A program made the translations under genes and the position numbers. The notes beneath the pieces are model-generated. The model saw nothing but the letters and a program-made list of their open reading frames with translations, searched no databases and was not told where the DNA came from. Positions 49,620-60,900 of a DNA stretch of 64,000 bases are shown here, piece after piece (positions within the stretch are counted from its first letter, which is position 1; every line of letters begins with the position of its first letter). Source of the stretch: Primorskyibacter aestuariivivens (GTDB lineage: Bacteria > Pseudomonadota > Alphaproteobacteria > Rhodobacterales > Rhodobacteraceae); NCBI RefSeq assembly GCF_028023675.1, contig NZ_JAQIOZ010000021.1, positions 23,685-87,684 on the forward strand. Reading direction: 5' to 3'.

Positions 49620-52249
49620 TGGACGGCTCGGGCCTGCCGGAAACCCGCTCGACCTGCCCCTATTGCGGGGTGGGCTGCGGCGTGCTCCTGCGCCCCGATG
49701 GGCAGGGCGGTCTGGATGTGCGCGGCGATCCCGACCATCCGGCCAATCTCGGGCGGCTTTGTTCCAAGGGATCGGCGCTGGCCGAAACCGTGGGACTGGA
49801 GCATCGACTTCTGGCACCGCAGGTGGACGGCAAAGACACCGATTGGGACAGCGCTCTGCAACTGGTGGCGGACCGGTTTTCCGCCACTATCGCAGAGCAT
49901 GGCCCCGACAGCGTGGGTTTTTACGTCTCCGGCCAGCTGCTGACCGAGGATTACTATGTCGCCAACAAGCTGATGAAAGGCTTCATCGGCTCGGCCAATA
50001 TCGACACCAATTCGCGGCTTTGCATGGCGTCCTCGGTGGCGGGTCACAAACGCGCCTTTGGCAGCGATACGGTGCCCGGAACCTATGAGGATATTGACGA
50101 GGCCGATCTGGTGGTTCTCGTCGGATCCAACCTCGCGTGGTGTCATCCGGTACTCTATCAGCGCCTCTTGGCCGCGCGCAAAGCACGCGGCACCAAGATC
50201 GTGGTGATCGACCCGCGCCGCACGGCGAGCTGCGACGGGGCAGATATGCACCTGGCCCTGCAGCCGGGCAGCGATGTGGCGCTGTTCAATCGCCTGCTCA
50301 CCACGCTTTACGAAGGCGGCGCGCTTGATGCCGCCTATCTGCGCCACACCCAAGGGTTTGACCGCGCGATTGAGGCCGCCTTTGCGGACGATGCGCGCGT
50401 AACCGGCCTGCCGCCTGAGCAAATCGAGGCCTTCTGCAATCTGTGGATGCGCACCGAAAAGGTGGTGACGATCTATTCCCAGGGCGTGAACCAGTCCACC
50501 TCCGGCTCGGACAAGGTCAATGCGATCCTGAACTGCCATATTGCCACCGGGCGTATTGGCAGACCCGGTATGGGGCCGCTCTCGGTCACCGGCCAGCCCA
50601 ACGCCATGGGCGGGCGCGAGGTGGGCGGGCTCGCCAATATGCTGGCCTGTCACCTCGATCTGGAAAACCCTGACCACCGCAGCGCGGTGCGCACCTTTTG
50701 GGACGCGCCGCGGATGCCGGATACGCCGGGCCTCAAGGCCGTGGACATGTTCCGCGCAGTGGGTGAAGGGCGGATCAAGGCGCTATGGATCATCCACACC
50801 AACCCCGCCGTATCCATGCCCGAGGCGGATGCGGTGCGCGATGCCATCGCGGGTTGTGATTTTACCGTGGTCAGCGACATCACCGCCCGAACTGATACCG
50901 CTCGGCTGGCCGATGTGCTGCTGCCCGCCACCGCCTGGGCCGAGAAGGATGGCACCGTCACCAATTCCGACCGTACCATGAGCCGCCAACGCGCCGTGCT
51001 GCCCGTGCCCGGAGCCGCGCGGCCCGATTGGGCCATCCTCGCCGAGGTCGGACGGCGCATGGGCCATGACCGGGCGTTCGACTATGACAGCCCGGCCGAA
51101 ATCTTCCGTGAATACGCCACGCTGTCAGGGATCGCCGGACAATTCGGGCGGGACTTCGACATCTCCGGCCTCGCGGGCATCGACGACCGCGCCTATGCCG
51201 ATCTCTCTCCGGCCCGCTGGCCCCTCAGCCGCGCACGCGCGGGCGGACGCTTCTTTGCCGATGGCCGTTTCTTCCATGCCGATGGCAAGGCGCGTTTCGT
51301 GCCGGTGAGCTATCGCCCGCCTGCGGCCAGGACCGGGCCGCGCTATCCGTTTCGTCTCAATACCGGACGGTTGCGCGACCAGTGGCACACCATGACCCGC
51401 ACCGCGCTCAGCCCGCGCCTGTCCGCCCATCTGCCGGAACCTTTCATTGAGCTGCACCCCGAAGATGCCAAGGCCCTGGGCATCCAGCCCGCAGACCTCG
51501 TGCAGGTAAAAAGCCCGCAAGGTCAGGCCATCCTGCGCGCCCGCATCACTGACAGCGTGCAGCCCGGTCAGGTGTTTGCGCCCATGCACTGGACCGGCGA
51601 AACCGCGCCTTCTGCCCGGATCGACGCGCTGGTTGCGGCGATGACAGACCCGGTTTCCGGCCAGCCCGAAAGCAAGGCCAGCGTTGTCGCGCTGTCGCGT
51701 TTCGAGGCGGCTTGGTATGGGTTTGCCGTGTCGCGCAGTGAAATGAACCCTGAGGCCGAATATTGGGCCATGGCACGCACCAAGCAGGGCTATCGCACCG
51801 AAATGGCGGGGCTTACTCCCAGCGCGGATTGGGAGGAGGAGGCCAAGCGCCTGTTCGATGCACCCGAGGCCGAGGTGACCTCGGTTCTCGATGCCGGGCG
51901 CGGCGTGGCGCGTGTGGCCATATGCGAAGCTGGCACGTTGAAGGGCGCGCTCTTTGTCGCCCCGCGTCCCGTGGCGGTGATGCGCGACTATCTGGTGACA
52001 TTGCCCGGAGCTGCGGCAGAAGGCGTGCTTCAGGGGCGGCCAGCGGCAGATGAGCCGAACCCGGGGCCGGTTCTGTGTTCTTGCCTCGGGGTAGGTGTGA
52101 ATACCATCGTCGAGGCGGTGGAAACGCAGGGTTTGATCTCGGTCGATGCCGTAGGCGAGGCACTGGGCGCGGGCACGAACTGTGGCTCCTGTCGTCCCGA
52201 GATCGCGGCACTGCTGCACGGGCTGCGCAACCCGGAGGCGGCGCAATGA
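49619..52249 (+). CDS. nasA: Assimilatory nitrate reductase catalytic subunit
   Basis: An 876-residue molybdopterin-dependent reductase. The N-terminal [4Fe-4S] ligands are C-x2-C-x3-C (CPYCGVGC, Cys13, 16, 20) with the fourth in LCSKG near residue 48. The Mo-bis-MGD region includes YVSGQLLTEDYYVANKLMKG and DTNSRLCMASS near 120-140, with Cys of RLCMAS as the likely Mo ligand. The C-terminal 60 residues are a BFD-like [2Fe-2S] domain (VLCSCLGVGVNTI, CGSCRPEI), which would take electrons from NirB-like or other NAD(P)H donors; no separate nasB reductase gene is visible. No Tat signal, so it is cytoplasmic. Confidence 0.95.
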   Translation: MDGSGLPETRSTCPYCGVGCGVLLRPDGQGGLDVRGDPDHPANLGRLCSKGSALAETVGLEHRLLAPQVDGKDTDWDSALQLVADRFSATIAEHGPDSVGFYVSGQLLTEDYYVANKLMKGFIGSANIDTNSRLCMASSVAGHKRAFGSDTVPGTYEDIDEADLVVLVGSNLAWCHPVLYQRLLAARKARGTKIVVIDPRRTASCDGADMHLALQPGSDVALFNRLLTTLYEGGALDAAYLRHTQGFDRAIEAAFADDARVTGLPPEQIEAFCNLWMRTEKVVTIYSQGVNQSTSGSDKVNAILNCHIATGRIGRPGMGPLSVTGQPNAMGGREVGGLANMLACHLDLENPDHRSAVRTFWDAPRMPDTPGLKAVDMFRAVGEGRIKALWIIHTNPAVSMPEADAVRDAIAGCDFTVVSDITARTDTARLADVLLPATAWAEKDGTVTNSDRTMSRQRAVLPVPGAARPDWAILAEVGRRMGHDRAFDYDSPAEIFREYATLSGIAGQFGRDFDISGLAGIDDRAYADLSPARWPLSRARAGGRFFADGRFFHADGKARFVPVSYRPPAARTGPRYPFRLNTGRLRDQWHTMTRTALSPRLSAHLPEPFIELHPEDAKALGIQPADLVQVKSPQGQAILRARITDSVQPGQVFAPMHWTGETAPSARIDALVAAMTDPVSGQPESKASVVALSRFEAAWYGFAVSRSEMNPEAEYWAMARTKQGYRTEMAGLTPSADWEEEAKRLFDAPEAEVTSVLDAGRGVARVAICEAGTLKGALFVAPRPVAVMRDYLVTLPGAAAEGVLQGRPAADEPNPGPVLCSCLGVGVNTIVEAVETQGLISVDAVGEALGAGTNCGSCRPEIAALLHGLRNPEAAQ

Positions 52250-53196
52250 CCCTTGCGGAACATGTGCGGACACTCGGTCGTGGTCCGGGCCGGTCCCGGT
52301 CCCTGACCGAGATCGAGGCCTACGATGCGATGCGCCTGATGCTGTCGGGGGATGCCGCGCCCGAGGCTGTGGGGGCGCTGTTGATGCTCTTGCGCATGAA
52401 GGGCGAAACTGCCGGCGAAATCGCTGGCTTCGCCCGCGCTGCACAGGACAGTGCGCCGGTGATCGAGGCGGTTGATCTGGACTGGCCCAGCTATGCGGCG
52501 GGCCGGACCCGTGGCGCGCCGTGGTTCCTGTTTTCCGCCGCCATGGTGGCGCAGGCAGGACACCGGGTGCTGCTGCATGGCTGGAACGGGGCGGACCAAA
52601 AGGTGCGCGGTGGGCTTGACGCCGCAGGCATCAAGACCGCGCGCAATGCGGATGAGGCGAACGCGCTGTTGGTCCGTCGTGGAATTGCCTATCTTCCGCT
52701 GGAAACCCTGCATCCCGGACTGTTCCGCCTGTTGCAACTGCGCGAGGTTCTGGGCCTGCGCTCCTGCATCAACACGGTGTGCCGCATGCTGAACCCCGGG
52801 CGCGCAAATGCCAGCGTACAAGGGGTGTTTCACCCGTCCTATCGTCTGCTGCAAGCCGATGCCGCCGCGCAATTGGGATGGCAAAGCCTAAGCGTCATCA
52901 AGGGCGGTGGTGGTGAGTTTGAACGCCACCCATCCAAGCAGATCGAAGCCTTCGGTCTGCGGCATGGTCAGCCCTATCAAGCAACGCTGCCCGCCTTGGT
53001 GGACGACACTCGCAGGCTGGCCACCACCACAGCCCCGGTCTTACAGGCGGCGCAAGACCTTCGCGCGCTGCCTGCCTTTGAGACACAAATCATTCTGGGA
53101 ACCGCGGCCTTGGCCTTTGACACGCTTGGAGCTGTTGACGCGTCGGCACAGGCCACAACCCGTCAGGGCACAACGGCCCATTTGCACCCCGCTTGA
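52246..53196 (+). CDS. TrpD2/YbiB-like phosphoribosyltransferase-fold protein
   Basis: A 316-residue protein with the class IV nucleoside phosphorylase/anthranilate phosphoribosyltransferase fold. The N-terminal helical domain (SRSLTEIEAYDAMRLMLSGD, LMLLRMKGETAGEIAGFARA) is typical. In the catalytic domain, the TrpD GTGGD pyrophosphate loop is not visible, and HRVLLHGWNGADQKV and INTVCRMLNPGRANASVQGV stand in the relevant places. TrpD2 (YbiB) proteins bind nucleic acids and lack TrpD activity. It overlaps nasA (ATGA) and lies 13 bases before cysG, so it is part of the nitrate operon. Its role there is unknown. Confidence 0.8.
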   Translation: MTLAEHVRTLGRGPGRSRSLTEIEAYDAMRLMLSGDAAPEAVGALLMLLRMKGETAGEIAGFARAAQDSAPVIEAVDLDWPSYAAGRTRGAPWFLFSAAMVAQAGHRVLLHGWNGADQKVRGGLDAAGIKTARNADEANALLVRRGIAYLPLETLHPGLFRLLQLREVLGLRSCINTVCRMLNPGRANASVQGVFHPSYRLLQADAAAQLGWQSLSVIKGGGGEFERHPSKQIEAFGLRHGQPYQATLPALVDDTRRLATTTAPVLQAAQDLRALPAFETQIILGTAALAFDTLGAVDASAQATTRQGTTAHLHPA

Positions 53197-53209
53197 AAAG
53201 GACATCGCC

Positions 53210-54637
53210 ATGAAAGCCTTTCCCATGTTCATCCGCACCACTGGGCGTCGTGTTGTCATCGTTGGCGGCGGCGAACAGGCGGCGCAGAAAACCCGGCTTA
53301 TGCTGAAAACCGATGCCCGGATCGTGCTTGTTGCTGCCCATCTCGAACCTGAACTTCAAGGCACCGCGGCCGAAGGCAAGGCCGAGCACATCGCCGTCTT
53401 GTCACCCGATGTGTTCAAGGATGCGGCAATGGTGTTCATTGGCACCGGCTGCCCGGGGTTCGACGCAGCGGTGCATGGGGTGGCCAAGGCTATGGGATGC
53501 ACGGTGAACGTGGTGGATCAGCCCGAGTTATGCGATATGACCACGCCCGCAATCGTCGATCGCGATCCGATTGTCGTGGCCATCGGGAGCGAAGGCACAG
53601 CACCTGTGCTGACCCGCGATATCAAAACCCAGCTTGAACAGACGCTGCCGCAAAACCTTGGTGGCTTGGCTGCTTTGGCCGGGCGTTTGCGCCGCAGCGT
53701 CGAGGCGCATGTACCGCGCCCACAGCGCCGCGCGCTTTGGGCCTGGGTATTCAAGGGCACCCCGCGCGACCTTTGGGTGCGCGGGGCCGAGCGCGAAGCG
53801 GCCCGCAAGATCAAATCCGCCATCGCCGCAGGTGAGTCCCCGCAAGACGCCGCAAAGGGCAGTATTTCGCTGGTCGGGGCCGGGCCGGGCGCGCGCGATC
53901 TGATGACCCTGCGCGCGGTCGAGCGGCTGCAGGAGGCCGATGTGATCTTTTATGACCGGCTGGTGGATGAAGAGGTTCTGGAACTGGCCCGGCGTGATGC
54001 CGAACGGGTCTTCGTGGGCAAGCATGTGGGCGCGCATAGCTGGCCGCAGGAGCAGATCAACAAGGTGATCGTGGCCGAGGCCCTCAAGGGGCGCCGCGTC
54101 GTACGCCTGAAATCCGGTGATCCCACCATTTTCGGCCGCGCCGGCGAAGAGATCGACGCGGCCAGAGCTGCGGGTGTACCGGTTGAACTGGTGCCCGGCA
54201 TTACCGCTGCGTCGGCTGCTGCTGCGGCTTTTGGTCAAAGCCTGACCAAGCGCGGGGTCTCCAATACTCTGGTTCTCTCGACCGGGACGGGCCGGGAACA
54301 AGACCCGTTGCCGGCATGTACGCGCCATTCCGGGCCGGGCACGACAACGGCCTTTTACATGTCGGTCGGTCAGGCCGCGCGGATATCTGCGGCGCTCATG
54401 AAACAGGGCCTGCCTGCAACGTCCCCTGTTCAGATCGCGGTGGAAGTCTCTAAGCCCGGTCAAAGACTTTTGGCGTCGGACCTGGGAGACATGGCGCGGA
54501 CCCTTACCATGAATGCTGTCTCCGGATGTGCCATTTTGCTGGTGACCTGGCCCGAGACCATGCCGGCATTTGACAGTCAACAGTCGGCAACTGTGCGCGA
54601 CATGCCCGATCATGGGCAGGTTGCGATGCCTGCCTGA
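53210..54637 (+). CDS. cysG: Siroheme synthase (uroporphyrinogen III methyltransferase / precorrin-2 dehydrogenase / ferrochelatase)
   Basis: A 475-residue bifunctional CysG. Residues 1-215 are the CysG^B dehydrogenase and ferrochelatase domain with the nucleotide loop VVIVGGGEQAAQK near residue 15. Residues 220-460 are the methyltransferase domain with VGAGPGARDLMT near 221, KSGDPTIFGRAGEE near 302 and VELVPGITAASAAAA near 325. It makes siroheme, the prosthetic group of NirB. GAAAAGGACA precedes the ATG at 53210. It is the last recognisable gene of the nitrate assimilation operon. Confidence 0.95.
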   Translation: MKAFPMFIRTTGRRVVIVGGGEQAAQKTRLMLKTDARIVLVAAHLEPELQGTAAEGKAEHIAVLSPDVFKDAAMVFIGTGCPGFDAAVHGVAKAMGCTVNVVDQPELCDMTTPAIVDRDPIVVAIGSEGTAPVLTRDIKTQLEQTLPQNLGGLAALAGRLRRSVEAHVPRPQRRALWAWVFKGTPRDLWVRGAEREAARKIKSAIAAGESPQDAAKGSISLVGAGPGARDLMTLRAVERLQEADVIFYDRLVDEEVLELARRDAERVFVGKHVGAHSWPQEQINKVIVAEALKGRRVVRLKSGDPTIFGRAGEEIDAARAAGVPVELVPGITAASAAAAAFGQSLTKRGVSNTLVLSTGTGREQDPLPACTRHSGPGTTTAFYMSVGQAARISAALMKQGLPATSPVQIAVEVSKPGQRLLASDLGDMARTLTMNAVSGCAILLVTWPETMPAFDSQQSATVRDMPDHGQVAMPA

Positions 54638-54910
54638 TCCGGAGCCTGCCCATCGCGCCACTGCTGCCATGCGCTGTGCAGGAACGTGGACTGCCCGGGG
54701 CAGGGTGACCGGCATGTCCACTGTATCAAAATTGCAATGCTTGACGCATCGTTAGCTATCGGCCGGACTCCGCCGTTTGGACGCTCATGTTTGTGTGTAA
54801 CAACTCCCCAAGACGAATGGGGTCGACAGATGTTTCGGGTGTCAGTGCGCTTTGGTATCTAGTGCGCGTCTTTCGCCATCATTCTCAAGAATTATCTTGC
54901 GGGGCGGCTC
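54638..54910. other. Intergenic region before the giant surface protein gene
   Basis: 273 bases with no gene that I can support. A GC-rich palindrome, CTGCCC-G-GGGCAG, occurs about 50 bases after cysG but has no T run. The half of the gap nearest 54911 is more AT-rich and probably holds the promoter of the large surface protein gene. GGGGCGG precedes that gene's ATG. Confidence 0.35.
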
Positions 54911-57900
54911 ATGGCGCATTTTTCACGTATTGTAGCATTGGTTCTTGTGGTTCTGGCACTGGCCGGTGTCGGACAGCGGGCACAGGCGGCACCACCGACG
55001 TTCTCGGGAAACTTTACACCCAATTCGGTCGGTGAAGGCGCGGCGTCGGTCTTGACCTTCACGATCGACAACAGCCTGCAACCGGCGGTGTCGAATCTCG
55101 GGTTTTCGGTGACCTTGCCTTTTGCGACCGGTCAGATGAGCGTGGCAGACAATAATGCCTCAACCACCTGTGTCGGCGGAACGCTGACCGCCCCCAGCGG
55201 CGCGACGAGCATCACCTATTCCGGTGGTGAAACCGCGCGCGACACGGTTTGCTCCGTGACTGTCAATGTAACGGCCCCGGTTGCTGGCACTTATACCATT
55301 CCGCCCATCACGCTGAGCAGCACGGCGGGCAACTCGACGCCGTCGGCCAGTTTTGATTTGACCGTAACCGCCCCACCGCCGGCACCGGCTGCAAGTTACG
55401 AATTCACCCTCAGCGACAGTGATGTGCGCGAAGGCGAGGTTACGACCGCAACCTATGTGGTGACCAATATCGTCTCCGGGTCGACGATTGTCTTCATCAG
55501 TTTCGACCACCAGTTGTCACCCGGTGTATCCGTCGCCACCCCGGCCAATGTTTCGTCTTCCTGTTCCAGCCCCGGCAGTGTGTCGGTGTCGGCATCACCC
55601 GGAGGGAAGAGCCTATCCGTGATAGGGAACGCATTCCTAGCCCACACCCAATTCTGTGAGGTATCTGTTGATCTTCAGGGTACGACAACCGGCGTATATC
55701 CCCTGACCCCGTCGAATCTGACCGTTGGAACCCAGAGCATTCCCGCCCCGACCCGGACCCTGACCGTAGATCCTTTCATCGCGCCTGTCGATGAGATCAC
55801 CATAAGCAAGAGTTTTTCCACCTCGTCTGTGGCGCCCGGTGGGACCGTCGATCTGACCTTTGAGCTCAACAATGCCAACCCGGGTGACGCGGCGACGAAT
55901 ATCACATTTACCGATGACCTGGACGCGTTCCTGACCGGCGCGGTGGCAACCGGCCTGCCGCAAACGGATGTGTGCGGAACTGGGTCATCCGTGACGGGGG
56001 CAAGCACGCTGACGCTGAGCGGCGGCACCATTCCGGCGCGGTCCTCCTGTTCCTTTACCGTGACGGTTCAGGTTCCCGCGGCCGCAGTCGCGGGAACCTA
56101 TACCAACACGACCAGCGGCGTGCAGGCGGATATTGGCGGCACGGCGACGGCCGGATCCGATACCGCGACCGACACGCTGACGGTTCTGGCCGCCCAACCG
56201 TTGCAGTTTACCCGCGCCTTTAATCCCGACAGCGTGGCAGGGGGCGACCCGCTTGTTCTGGACTATACGATCACCAACCCGAATACGGGCCTGACCGCAA
56301 CGTCTATCACAATTGCGGAAAACTTCGGATCGCGCTTTGGTAACCTTAACACGTTTTCCTCCGCCGACGTGACCAATTGCGGCGCTGGCGCTGCGTTGTC
56401 ACCGATTGTCGAGTTTGGACCGACGTTGGTCGGGTTCACCTTTGCCGGGGGCGAACTTGCACCCGGCGCATCGTGTTCTTTCACAGCCTCGTCCACCGTT
56501 CCGGTCGGCACCCCAAGCGGTTCCTTCGTGTCCACTTCCGGCGATCTGAGCGCGACTCTGGCCGGGTCGACCATCACGACACCGGGACAAACCGACACAC
56601 TGACCATAAATGGCGGAGCGGCGGTGACTATTTCGGCTGACGTTCAGGACACGCTCGATGGTCTTGACAACGGTCGCGTGAACAACGGCGACCAGTTCGA
56701 CATCGTCTATACGCTTGAAAACCTGCCTGAATCCACTGCGACCGCAACGGATATTGCGTTTACGCTGAATGTCACCGACTTTGCCGCGGGCACGACAGCC
56801 GTGGTTCAGGGCAATACATGCGGCGGCAGCGCCGCCATGTCCGCAGGCGATACACTCCTGACCGTCGGCAGCGTGTCACTCGCCCCCGGCAACGACTGTA
56901 CGATCACCCTGCGGGTGACAGCAGCGGGCGGAACGAATACCGATGTGTCTGCGACGACCTCGGACGTGACATTCACGGCTGCTGGCAACGCCGGTCAGGC
57001 AATTGGTGTGACGGCTTCGATCTTCTTCGGCGACCTCCTCCCGCTGACCTGGAGCCACAACTTTGATGGCACCCCGGCGCTGGCGGGTGACAGTATCACC
57101 GTCACTTATGAGTTTGAAAACGCCAACAGCTTTGCCGTGACGGATGTCGTTTTCTCGCACAGTCTTTCCGGTGTGCTCGCTACGATGGCCAGTACAGGTG
57201 TTGCCTCGGACACATGCGGTTTTCCCACACTGACCGGAACTACGACTTTTATTGCACTCGGCGCTTCGATTGCCGCCAATTCGTCCTGTAGCCTGGTCAT
57301 CAACGTACAAATCCCCGGTGTTGCCGGATCGGGCGATTATCTTAGTGAAACCAGTGCCCTGTCAGCCAACTATGATGCGGCGGGGTCGATTGTGGTCAAC
57401 CCGAGCCAGGCCGTTTTGACGGTGGATAATGAACCGATCCTTTTCTCCAAGGAGTTCGTAAACGACCCGGTGACCCCCGGTGGCGTGGTTCTGGTGCGCT
57501 ATACCGTGGAAAATCCACTGTCCACCGCGCTGAGCGGTATCACCTTCACATCGACCCTGGACGCGGCGCTGGGCGGCGCGACCTTTGCCGGAATGGCAAC
57601 AACAAATACCTGTGGGGGGACCAATTCCACCCCGGGCACCGCGACGCTGAGCTATAGTGGTGGGACATTGGGCGCCGGGGCCTCCTGTGTCATCGAGATT
57701 GACGCAAATATTCCCGCCGGGGCCGGGGATGGGAGTTACCCCCATACCACCAACGGTCTGACTGCGACCGCAGGCGTTACACCTGTTGGCGCCGATCCTG
57801 CCTCCGATACGCTTGCCGTGAATGCCGCAGCCGAAACGGTGTTCACCGCCAGTTTCGCAGGCGGTACGATTCAGGTGGGCGGCACGACAAGCATCACCTA

Positions 57901-60900
57901 TACGATCCGCAATCCCGGATCGGGCACTCTCGGAGATCTTGCTTTTTCACATGATCTGGATGCCACAGTTTCGGGACTTGTGGCGACCGGTCTGCCGTCA
58001 TCGGGTGTCTGCGGCGCAGGGTCGTCGATCAGCGGCACCAGCTTGCTGACCTTTACCAGCGGGGCGCTGGTGGCTGGGCAGGATTGTAGTTTTACGGTCA
58101 ACCTGCAAGTTCCGGCCTCGGCCAGTGCGGGCACATTCCCGTCACTCACAAGCGCCCTGTTCGACAACGGTGCAGAAGTTGCCGCGGCAGCATCGGATGA
58201 CATGGTCCTGACGGCGGCGGCCGATCTGGAAGTCACGAAAACCGATGGCGTCGCGACCGTCACCGCCGGACAGTCCACCACCTACACCATCGTCGCGCGT
58301 AACAATGGGCCGTCAACAGATCCCGCTGCCGTGCTCAGTGATGCGGTGCCTGCCAATGCATCGACCTGTAGCTATACTTCTGTTGCTGCCGGAGGGGCCA
58401 CCGGCAACACTGCATCCGGCACCGGGGCGTTGAATGAAACTTTGAACCTGCCCAATGGCGGGGCGGTGACCTATACCATGACCTGCGACGTGGCAACGGG
58501 CACCACCGGGTCGCTCAGCAATACCGCCTCGATCGCGACCTCTGCCAGTGTTGTCAGTCTGGATGCGACCAACAATTCCGCGACCGATACGAACACAATC
58601 GTGACCTCGTCCGATTTGTCGGTGACGCTGTCTGATTCTGCCGACCCGATCTTTGCCGGCGGCTCGGTGACATACACTGTTCAGGTGAACAATGCCGGTC
58701 CAAGCGATGCCACGGGTGTCGCGGCAAGCTTTACCTTGCCCGCGGGCCTGACGCTTTCCTCGACCTCGGGCTGCGGCGAAGACCCGTCCGGCGTGCCAAC
58801 CTGTACGCTGGGCAACCTGCCTGCCGGTGGGAATACCTCTTTCACAGTTGTTGCCGTGGCGGACAACGGCACAACCGGCACTGTCACGCCCTCTGTCAGC
58901 GTAAGCTCGGCCGAAGCCGACCCGGTTGCCGCCAACAACACCGCATCCGAGACCACCACGGTCAATCCGCAAGCCGATATCGCGGTGACCAAGACTGATG
59001 GTGTTACCAGTGTCGTGTCGGGTCAATCCGTGACCTATACCATTGTCGCCACCAATGCCGGGCCATCCGATGATCCGGCCGTGACCCTGGAGGATACGTT
59101 CCCGGCCGGCCTGACCTGTAGCTATAGGTCGGTTGTCAGCGGCGGGGCCACTGGGAACACGGCCAGCGGTGCGGGTGACATTGCCGAAACCCTGTCCCTG
59201 CCATCCGGGTCCAGCGTGACCTACACGGCCAGTTGCCTTGTGGACCCGCTGGCGACCGGCAGGCTCAGCAACACGGCGACCGTCACGGCGTCGATTTCGG
59301 ATCCTGTTCCCGGTAACAACACGGCGACAGACGCCGATACGGCCATCACGCCGCTGAGTTTTGGTTTCACCAAGATCTTCAATCCGAGCGGTGTCTATAT
59401 CGGCCAAAGCGCGACGCTGACGCTGACCATTGACAACAGCAGCAACACGCTTGCGGCAACGGGCATGGCCTTTACCGATCCGCTGCCCGCGGGCATGGCG
59501 CTTGCCGCTGATCCCGCCGCGTCGAATAGCTGTAACGGGACGCTGACCGCCACGGGCGGTGCCAATACGCTGAGTCTGAGCGGCGGATCCGTCAATGGCA
59601 GGGCAAGCTGCGCCATCTCGGTTCAGGTGGTGACATCTCAGGTGGGCTCGCTTGCCAATACAACGACGGTTCTGACGTCGAACTTTCCCGATGCAGGCCC
59701 GGCGACAGCGAATCTTGCGGTGAACCCGGCGGGCGCGCCGGTCTTTGTCAAAGCGTTCAGCCCGTCCGTGATCAACCAGGGAGAAATCTCGGTTCTGACC
59801 TTTGACATCGACAACACCGCCAATGCTGTCCCGGCCAATGACGTGGCGTTCGATGACATCTTCCCGGCGGGAATGATCGTGGCCAATGATCCCAGCGCGA
59901 CCAATACCTGCGGTGGTGTCCTGACGGCGGTCGCCGGGTCGGATAGCGTCTCACTCAGCGGCGCGACAGTGACCGCAGCGACAAGCTGCAGCCTCTCGGT
60001 CAATGTGCGCGCCATCGGCACAGGGAATCTGGACAACGTGACGACGGACCTGACCTCGACACTGGCCAGCGCGGCCCCGGCCACGGCGACGCTTGCCGTG
60101 TCGGCGGCCACTGCACCGGGCTATGCCATGTCCTTTACCCCCGACAGCATTGCACAGGGGCAGGGCTCGACGCTCAGCTTTGCCATCGACAATACCGCAA
60201 ATGCCATCGAAGCTGCGTCGCTTGCCTTTTCCGGGACGTTGCCGGGCGGGCTTGAAATCGCGGCGGTACCCAATGCGACGAATTCCTGTGGCGGCACGGT
60301 TGCCGCACTCGCCGGTGACAGTAGCCTGTCGCTGACCGGTGGGACGGTTGCAGCGGGCGCAGTGTGTGAAGTCGCAGTTGACGTCATCTCAACAGGATTC
60401 GGCGCCCTGACGGCGGACGGATCGGAACTGACCTCGACTCTGGCAACAGCGTCGGCAATCAGCGCGGTTCTGACTGTGGACCAGATATTGGCGCCCGGTT
60501 TCACCAAGGATTATGGAAGTGCGACCCTGTCGCAAGGGCAGACGACGACGCTTACCTATGTGATCGACAACGCGGCCAACAGTATCGGGGCGACCGATCT
60601 TGATTTTGACGATCTTCTGGTCAGTTCGTTGCAGGTTGTCGGCCCGGTGACGAACATGTGCGGTGGCACCCTGACGGCAGCTGTGGGTGGCAATGCGGTC
60701 ACGCTGACCGGCGGCAGTGTCGCGGCAGGGGCAAGCTGTACCATTGTCATGACGGTTCAGGCGATCAGCACAGGCTCGCTGGGCACCAACGCCCCAGTCC
60801 TGACGTCTAGTCTGCCCACGGCCACGGCGGTTGTGTCCGATCCCGTGATCGTGGTTCAGAACAATCCGCTGACCGTCGCCATGAGTTTTGCACCGGCCAC

